A stretch of DNA of 10,479 nt, taken from positions 1 through 10,479 of the forward strand of contig CACXEB010000327.1 in the NCBI GenBank assembly GCA_902766515.1. The letters run 5' to 3'. Every line of letters starts with the position of its first letter. Positions within the stretch are counted from its first letter, which is position 1. The DNA is from an uncultured Eubacteriales bacterium (GTDB lineage: Bacteria; Bacillota_A; Clostridia; Christensenellales; Aristaeellaceae). Position numbers and translations under genes: made by a program. Shown here one piece after another: positions 6,744-10,479 of this stretch. The notes beneath the pieces were generated by a model. It did no database searches. It was given only the letters and a program-made list of their open reading frames with translations, and was not told the DNA's origin.

Positions 6744-8135
6744 TCAGGCCGCGCTGCGGTTTTCGACGGGGGCGGCGTCGTATTCCGCCGTCCCGGGCAT
6801 CAGGCGGCCGCGGAGGGTCCGGATCACCCGACGGTAGCAGGGGAACAGGAAGAGGTCCGCCATGATCCAGGCGGCCGGGTTCGCCATGCAGGCGCCGGTG
6901 AAGCCGAGGCGGGGCACGGCGATCAGCGCGACCGCGGTGCGGGCGATCATTTCAAACAGGCCGGCAAACATCGCCGGACGGGTGAAGCCCATGCCCTGGA
7001 TGCTCAGGCGTACGATATTGACAAACAGGAGCGGGATATACATGCTGGCGTTGATCTTCAGGTACTGCTCGCCCATTGCCATGACGGCGGGCGAAGCGCC
7101 GGTGTCCACGAACAGGCTGAGCAGAGGCCGCGCAAACAGCAGCACCGCGCCGAAGGCCAGGACACAATAGACCGAGCCCATGACGGACGCCGCCCGGAGC
7201 CCGTCGTTGACGCGGTCCAGCTTGCGGGCGCCGACATTCTGTCCGGCATAGGTCGCCATGGTGGAGGCGAGCGCGTCGAACACGCAGGCGAAGAAGGCGC
7301 TGATCTTGGAGGCGGCGCTGATCGACGCGACCGCGTCGACGCCGAGGCCGTTCACGGCCCACTGAACGACCACCGCGCCGATGGCCGTAATGGAGTACTG
7401 CAGGCCCATGGGCAGGCCGATCATCAGCATGTCCCCGGCCAGCGCGGGGGAGAATACCCGCTCCTCCCGGGTACTGCGCAGGATGGGGAAGCGGCGGACC
7501 ATCACCAGCACGCAGCCGAGGCCGGAAATCAGCTGGCTGACCGCGGTTGCCACGGCGGCGCCCGCGACGCCCATCTGCATGGTAATGATCAGGAAAAGGT
7601 CCAGCGCGATGTTGATCAGCGAAGCGACCACCAGGAAAATGACGGGCGTCCGGCTGTCGCCGAGGGAGCGCAGGATGGCGCTGGCCATGTTGTACAGCAC
7701 GCAGCAGGGGATCGCCGCGAAGATGATGGAAATGTAAGCGGCAGAATCGTCAATGACCGCTTCCGGGGTGTTCATCAGCCGCAGCATCGGGCGGCACAGC
7801 GCCGTCGCGGCGACCGCGAAGAGGATGGACAAGCCCGCGCTCAGGAGGATCGCGTGGTGGACGGAGCGGTGCAGCCTGCGCATGTCGTGCGCGCCGAACG
7901 CCTGCGCGATCGGAATGCCGAAGCCGGAGCAGAGGCCCAGGCAGAGGCCGATAATCAGGAAATTGACGGATCCGGTCGCGCCGACGGCGGCCAGCTTGTC
8001 TGCGCCGAGGTAGCGGCCGACGATCGCGGTATCCACAAAACTGTAAAACTGCTGAAACAAAACGCCGAACATCAGCGGCGCGGCAAAGCCGAGCACCAGT
8101 CTGAAGGGCTTTCCCTGGGTTAAATCCTTGGTCAT
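6744..8135 (-). CDS. MATE family efflux transporter (second, diverged copy)
   Basis: This is a 463-aa member of the MATE family with 12 predicted membrane helices. Typical landmarks are the N-terminal LTQGKPFRLVLGFAAPLM, FVDTAIVGRYLG (33-44), AILRSLGDSRTP (153-164), and the second-half signature QNVGA (299-303). The tail (about 444-463) is hydrophilic and cytoplasmic. The start at 8135 is supported by AGGAAGGA on the minus strand (8149-8142) with a spacing of 6 nt. Upstream on the minus strand there is a promoter (8203-8175) and a hairpin that reaches into the Shine-Dalgarno site (8148-8169). Compared with the MATE gene at 3918, the two share family motifs but little else, so this is not a recent tandem duplication. 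The substrate is unknown. It is transcribed alone and divergently from the SH3b gene. Confidence 0.93.
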   Translation of the reverse strand: MTKDLTQGKPFRLVLGFAAPLMFGVLFQQFYSFVDTAIVGRYLGADKLAAVGATGSVNFLIIGLCLGLCSGFGIPIAQAFGAHDMRRLHRSVHHAILLSAGLSILFAVAATALCRPMLRLMNTPEAVIDDSAAYISIIFAAIPCCVLYNMASAILRSLGDSRTPVIFLVVASLINIALDLFLIITMQMGVAGAAVATAVSQLISGLGCVLVMVRRFPILRSTREERVFSPALAGDMLMIGLPMGLQYSITAIGAVVVQWAVNGLGVDAVASISAASKISAFFACVFDALASTMATYAGQNVGARKLDRVNDGLRAASVMGSVYCVLAFGAVLLFARPLLSLFVDTGASPAVMAMGEQYLKINASMYIPLLFVNIVRLSIQGMGFTRPAMFAGLFEMIARTAVALIAVPRLGFTGACMANPAAWIMADLFLFPCYRRVIRTLRGRLMPGTAEYDAAPVENRSAA

Positions 8136-8147
8136 ACTGCATCCTTC

Positions 8148-8169
8148 CTGCGAATCACCGGATTCGCGG
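8148..8169 (-). promoter_or_regulatory. 5' UTR hairpin abutting the MATE ribosome site
   Basis: GCGAATC (8150-8156) and GATTCGC (8161-8167) pair around a 4-nt loop. A wobble and a C-G pair extend the stem to 8148/8169. On the minus-strand mRNA the 3' side of the stem takes in the first two bases of the AGGAAGGA Shine-Dalgarno site, so folding could lower translation of the transporter. The structure is seen directly; the regulatory role is inferred. Confidence 0.45.
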
Positions 8170-8174
8170 ACGCA

Positions 8175-8203
8175 GTTATAGCACTTTTTTATTGGAAAAG
8201 CAA
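8175..8203 (-). promoter_or_regulatory. Promoter of the minus-strand MATE gene
   Basis: Read on the minus strand, TTGCTT (8203-8198) and TATAAC (8180-8175) are separated by 17 bases. Transcription would start near 8168, that is, at the foot of the 5' UTR hairpin. This places the hairpin at the extreme 5' end of the mRNA. Confidence 0.6.
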
Positions 8204-8220
8204 TGGGTAAATTTCACCGT

Positions 8221-8255
8221 TTGACTGCCATATTACGGAATTTTACGTATAAAAT
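8221..8255 (+). promoter_or_regulatory. Likely promoter of the SH3b gene, with overlapping inverted repeat
   Basis: TATAAA (8248-8253) is a good -10 box. TTGACT (8221-8226) resembles a -35 but sits 21 nt away, too far for a standard promoter. Either an activator is needed or the real -35 is poorly conserved. The -10 is inside the inverted repeat ATTTTA (8240-8245)/TAAAAT (8250-8255). A second small palindrome, GCGCGT-GA-ACGCGC, follows at 8261-8274 around the expected start site. Confidence 0.4.
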
Positions 8256-8309
8256 GACGAGCGCGTGAACGCGCAGCAGCACCGCGAAAGCGGAAGGGAG
8301 ATTTCAAGT

Positions 8310-8903
8310 ATGAAGACGACTGGCAAGATTTTTGTTCTGGCGCTTGTGGCGCTGATGCTGATGACAGCTGCCCTGCCGGCGATGACGACGGCCGAGGGCG
8401 CAATCATGTATGTGGCGACTGATAATAAAGGCTATCTGAATGTCCGGAGCGATCCGATGGTCGCGAACAATGTGATTGGACACCTGAACTACGCGACGGC
8501 GGTCAGCGTCAGGATGACGACCTCCAATGGATGGGCCTGCATCGATTATCCGGCCGCGGTGGGCGGTGTTGCCTATGTACAGACCCGCTTCCTTTCCTGG
8601 ACCAAGCCGGGCAGCGTGACGCCGCCTCCTTCCGACCCCGGGACGGGGCTTGCCGGGATCAACGCCGAATTCCGTTCGGCCCGTCAGGTGCCCTATCCGT
8701 TCACGGTCGTGGCGCGGCCTTCCCGCGCTTCCGGCTGGGTCAACCTGCGCTGGGCGCCTTCCACCGAAGCGGAGCGCATCACGACCTGCTCCCAGGGCAA
8801 GGAACTGACCGTGCTGATGGAACTGAACAACTGGTACCAGGTGCAGGACCCCATGACCGGCATGATCGGCTATATCAGCAAGAATTTCGTGACGATCAAA
8901 TAA
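8310..8903 (+). CDS. Secreted protein with two SH3b domains
   Basis: This is a 197-aa exported protein. Residues 1-29 form a signal peptide (MKTTGK, hydrophobic core 7-22, cleavage probably near TTA-EG). SH3b domain 1 spans about 31-97 with the hallmark YLNVRSDP (42-49). A Pro/Gly-rich linker occupies 99-113. SH3b domain 2 spans about 131-197 with NLRWAPS (145-151) and the closing GYISKNFVTI. Bacterial SH3 domains usually bind peptidoglycan cross-bridges or other wall ligands. No hydrolase domain is present, so this is probably a wall-binding or sensing accessory protein rather than an autolysin. ATG 8310 is chosen because GGAAGGGAG (8292-8300) lies 9 nt upstream and the signal peptide starts there. 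An in-frame GTG at 8265 would add a charged, non-signal extension. Confidence 0.9.
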   Translation: MKTTGKIFVLALVALMLMTAALPAMTTAEGAIMYVATDNKGYLNVRSDPMVANNVIGHLNYATAVSVRMTTSNGWACIDYPAAVGGVAYVQTRFLSWTKPGSVTPPPSDPGTGLAGINAEFRSARQVPYPFTVVARPSRASGWVNLRWAPSTEAERITTCSQGKELTVLMELNNWYQVQDPMTGMIGYISKNFVTIK

Positions 8904-8931
8904 CGGGGGACAGACGACAGAATCACAGGAC

Positions 8932-8972
8932 GCGGAATGACGGACGGGCTGAAACAGCCGCCGTCATTCCGC
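8932..8972 (+). terminator. Long two-part hairpin after the SH3b gene
   Basis: GCGGAATGACGG (8932-8943) pairs perfectly with CCGTCATTCCGC (8961-8972). An inner stem, GGCTG (8947-8951) with CAGCC (8955-8959), closes on an AAA loop, and C8945-G8960 adds a pair. The tail is only TTAT, so termination may be incomplete. Readthrough into the esterase gene at 8998 is plausible, since no clear separate promoter for that gene is visible in the 94-nt gap. Confidence 0.65.
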
Positions 8973-8997
8973 TTATCTGATGTACGGGAGGTTCCCT

Positions 8998-9699
8998 ATG
9001 ACCAGAGAAGCGCTGACTGTCGGACAGACCGGATGTACGGTCTACAGGGGGACGGCGGTCAACTGCATATTGATCCAGCCGGTGGACGAGCATGACCAGG
9101 AAGGGCTGGACCGGGAAGCGCGGGCGATATCCGATCAGGTGGGCGAAGCGTTCCTGCTGGCGGCCTTCCGCGTTCGCCGGTGGAACGATGACCTGTCTCC
9201 CTGGCCGGCGCCGCCGGTGTTCGGACGGGAAGCGTTCGGCGAGGGCGCGGAGGCGACGCTCGCCTTTATCCGCGACGCGCTGCTGCCGGCGCTGTACAGC
9301 CGGTACGGTGTGGGACCGGACACGCCGGCGATCCTCGGCGGGTATTCGCTGGCCGGGTTCTTTGCCCTGTGGGCAGGGTACCGGACGGATGCCTTCGCAG
9401 CTGTGGCCGCGGCTTCGCCGTCCGTGTGGTTTCCCGGGTGGATGGACTGCGCCGCCTCGCGGCGTCCGTTGGCCGGGGCGGTGTACCTGAGCCTGGGCGA
9501 CCGGGAAGAAAAGACCAGGAATCCTGTGATGGCCACAGTCGGCGCATGCATCCGGCGGCAGGATGCCCTGCTCGGGGAGCAGTGCGTGCGCCATGTCCTG
9601 GAATGGAACGAAGGCAATCATTTCAGGGATCCGGACCTGCGCTGCGCGAAAGCGTTTGCATGGTGTGTCCGCGCCGTGGCGAAGGGAGCCGGAGCGTGA
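8998..9699 (+). CDS. Alpha/beta-hydrolase fold esterase, cytoplasmic
   Basis: This is a 233-aa protein of the putative esterase type (PF00756-like alpha/beta-hydrolase). The nucleophile elbow is GGYSLAGFFAL, with Ser117 in G-Y-S-L-A-G. The residue after Ser-x is Ala rather than the Gly of the textbook G-x-S-x-G. LSLGDREEK (164-172) provides the likely acidic residue (D168 or E170). EWNEGNHF (202-209) supplies the catalytic His208. There is no signal peptide, so it acts inside the cell, probably hydrolysing an ester (acetyl, feruloyl-like or siderophore-like; not resolvable). The start at 8998 is set by GGGAGG (8986-8991) with a 6-nt spacer; ATG 8980 lies upstream of that site. Its TGA overlaps the next gene's GTG by 4 nt, so the two esterases are coupled. 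Confidence 0.85.
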   Translation: MTREALTVGQTGCTVYRGTAVNCILIQPVDEHDQEGLDREARAISDQVGEAFLLAAFRVRRWNDDLSPWPAPPVFGREAFGEGAEATLAFIRDALLPALYSRYGVGPDTPAILGGYSLAGFFALWAGYRTDAFAAVAAASPSVWFPGWMDCAASRRPLAGAVYLSLGDREEKTRNPVMATVGACIRRQDALLGEQCVRHVLEWNEGNHFRDPDLRCAKAFAWCVRAVAKGAGA

Positions 9700-10479
9700 A
9701 GCAGACGGATCGAACCGCAAAAGTGAAGAACTCCTCCGGGATCCGGAGGATGTACAGCCGTGCCGGCGGGTGGGCCGGGCGGCTGCTTGCGCTGTGCGCG
9801 GTCCTGTGCGCGTTGTTCTGCGCCGCAGCGGCGGAGGACGAGCAGGCCCCGGGGCGCCTGCTGAATGACCGGAGCCTGTTCCGGCATGAACGCGCTTATG
9901 ATATCGTTCTGCTGATGGGGCAGTCCAACGCCGGCGGGCGGGGTGTGACCAGCGCGGCCCAGCCGGAGGCGGCGCCGATCCTGACGCCGGGCGCCGGGCT
10001 GGAATTCCGCGCTATCAGCGATCCGACCCGCATGTATATCCTCGGCGAACCGTTTGGACTGCGGGAGAATAACAGCGACGGCATCGACGACGGGGAACGG
10101 AAGACCGGGTCGCTGATGACTGCTTTCGTCAACGAGTATTATCGCCGGACCGGTACGCCCGTCGTCGGCGTGTCAGCCAGCAAGGGCGGCACCGCCATCC
10201 GCGCGTGGCAGCCCGGCGGCGCATACCTGGATGACGCCATCGCCCGCCTGACGGCCTGCAGGACCTTCATGCGGCTGAACGGTTACCGGATCGGCCATAT
10301 ATACATGATCTGGTGCCAGGGCGAATCGGACGGGGACAACGGGACGTCCCCGCAGAAGTATAAGGAGCGTTTTTGCCGGATGCTGGAAGCCATGCGGGCG
10401 GCGGGCGTGGAGAAGTGCTTCCTCTGCCGCATCGGCGAATACAACGGCGCGGACGGGCTGGATTACGGCGATATCATCC
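9696..10479 (+). CDS. Secreted sialate O-acetylesterase / CE6-like SGNH esterase (partial, 3' end missing)
   Basis: The open frame runs from GTG 9696 to the window end (261 codons, no stop). The GTG overlaps the preceding TGA, with AAGGGAG (9682-9688) 7 nt upstream. A basic N-region followed by a hydrophobic stretch at about 28-45 and AAAAED forms a signal peptide. The catalytic domain matches the SASA family (PF03629, carbohydrate esterase family 6). Block I is LLMGQSN (72-78) with nucleophile Ser77, then SKGGTAI (162-168), then WCQGESD (206-212) with the conserved Gln-Gly-Glu. The C-terminal Asp/His pair should lie beyond the window. These enzymes remove O-acetyl groups from sialic acid or from acetylated plant polysaccharides such as xylan. 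The choice cannot be made here. An alternative start is ATG 9750 with a shorter n-region. Confidence 0.85.
   Translation, partial: MKQTDRTAKVKNSSGIRRMYSRAGGWAGRLLALCAVLCALFCAAAAEDEQAPGRLLNDRSLFRHERAYDIVLLMGQSNAGGRGVTSAAQPEAAPILTPGAGLEFRAISDPTRMYILGEPFGLRENNSDGIDDGERKTGSLMTAFVNEYYRRTGTPVVGVSASKGGTAIRAWQPGGAYLDDAIARLTACRTFMRLNGYRIGHIYMIWCQGESDGDNGTSPQKYKERFCRMLEAMRAAGVEKCFLCRIGEYNGADGLDYGDII
9732..9750. repeat. Palindrome inside the 5' coding region of the CE6-like gene
   Basis: TCCTCCGG (9732-9739) and CCGGAGGA (9743-9750) are perfect 8-bp arms around GAT. The right arm contains an AGGA-type Shine-Dalgarno sequence directly abutting the in-frame ATG at 9750. The left arm is an anti-Shine-Dalgarno sequence. 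It could fold as a stem in the mRNA and influence translation, or be a chance product of GC-rich codons. Confidence 0.4.

Noticed and set aside
6687..8123. 478-aa plus-strand frame opposite the second MATE gene
   Set aside because: Its start is within the terminator stem and its composition is highly charged and repetitive. The minus strand encodes an intact MATE protein with a strong ribosome site.
3918..8135. The two MATE genes as arms of a recent duplication
   Set aside because: They share only family signatures; their sequences differ throughout and lie in opposite orientation without flanking repeats.
8923..9720. 265-aa minus-strand frame opposite the alpha/beta-hydrolase
   Set aside because: Shadow composition. 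The plus strand has GGYSLAG and NH motifs, a clean ribosome site and an overlapping downstream gene.

Overview
The window looks like a chromosomal segment of a GC-rich (about 60% by eye) member of the Clostridia, most likely an uncultured gut or rumen lineage. This is an inference from several signs: strong purine-rich Shine-Dalgarno sites, promoters of the sigma-A type (near-consensus TTGACA/TATAAT boxes with 17-nt spacers), a SWIM/SNF2_assoc/SNF2 helicase of the type common in Firmicutes, secreted SH3b proteins, and a secreted acetylesterase. No phage, IS element, CRISPR array, tRNA or rRNA was seen. The large ORFs opposite the real genes are GC-driven shadows.

Layout. Positions 1-180 are non-coding and packed with hairpins, including a 15-bp stem with a 25-nt loop, two hairpins sharing a GTCA loop, and a 26-nt palindrome. 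This is followed by a clean promoter (186-214). The promoter drives an apparent operon: a possible 23-codon leader ORF (260-331), a SNF2-family ATPase with an N-terminal SWIM zinc finger (331-3921), and a MATE multidrug/metabolite exporter (3918-5303) that overlaps it by ATGA. A second, excellent promoter sits among three inverted repeats (5325-5398) and serves a secreted 415-aa protein of unknown family (5426-6673). A strong bidirectional hairpin terminator (6683-6728) separates this from a second, diverged MATE transporter on the minus strand (8135-6744).

The second MATE gene is divergent from a small secreted protein with two SH3b domains (8310-8903). A long two-part hairpin (8932-8972) then precedes a pair of coupled esterase genes. 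The first is a cytoplasmic alpha/beta-hydrolase (8998-9699). The second, overlapping by GTGA, is a secreted SGNH-type sialate O-acetylesterase/CE6-like enzyme (9696 to beyond the window end).

Functionally the window combines two exporters, DNA/RNA remodelling by a SNF2 ATPase, two exported proteins (one probably wall-binding), and an acyl-ester-removing pair probably used on acetylated polysaccharides or glycans. No single known multi-gene defence or biosynthetic system can be supported. The items most worth follow-up are the hairpin cluster at the left edge with its mutually exclusive pairings, the SNF2-MATE translational coupling with its possible leader peptide, and the operator-like repeats in front of the unknown secreted protein.
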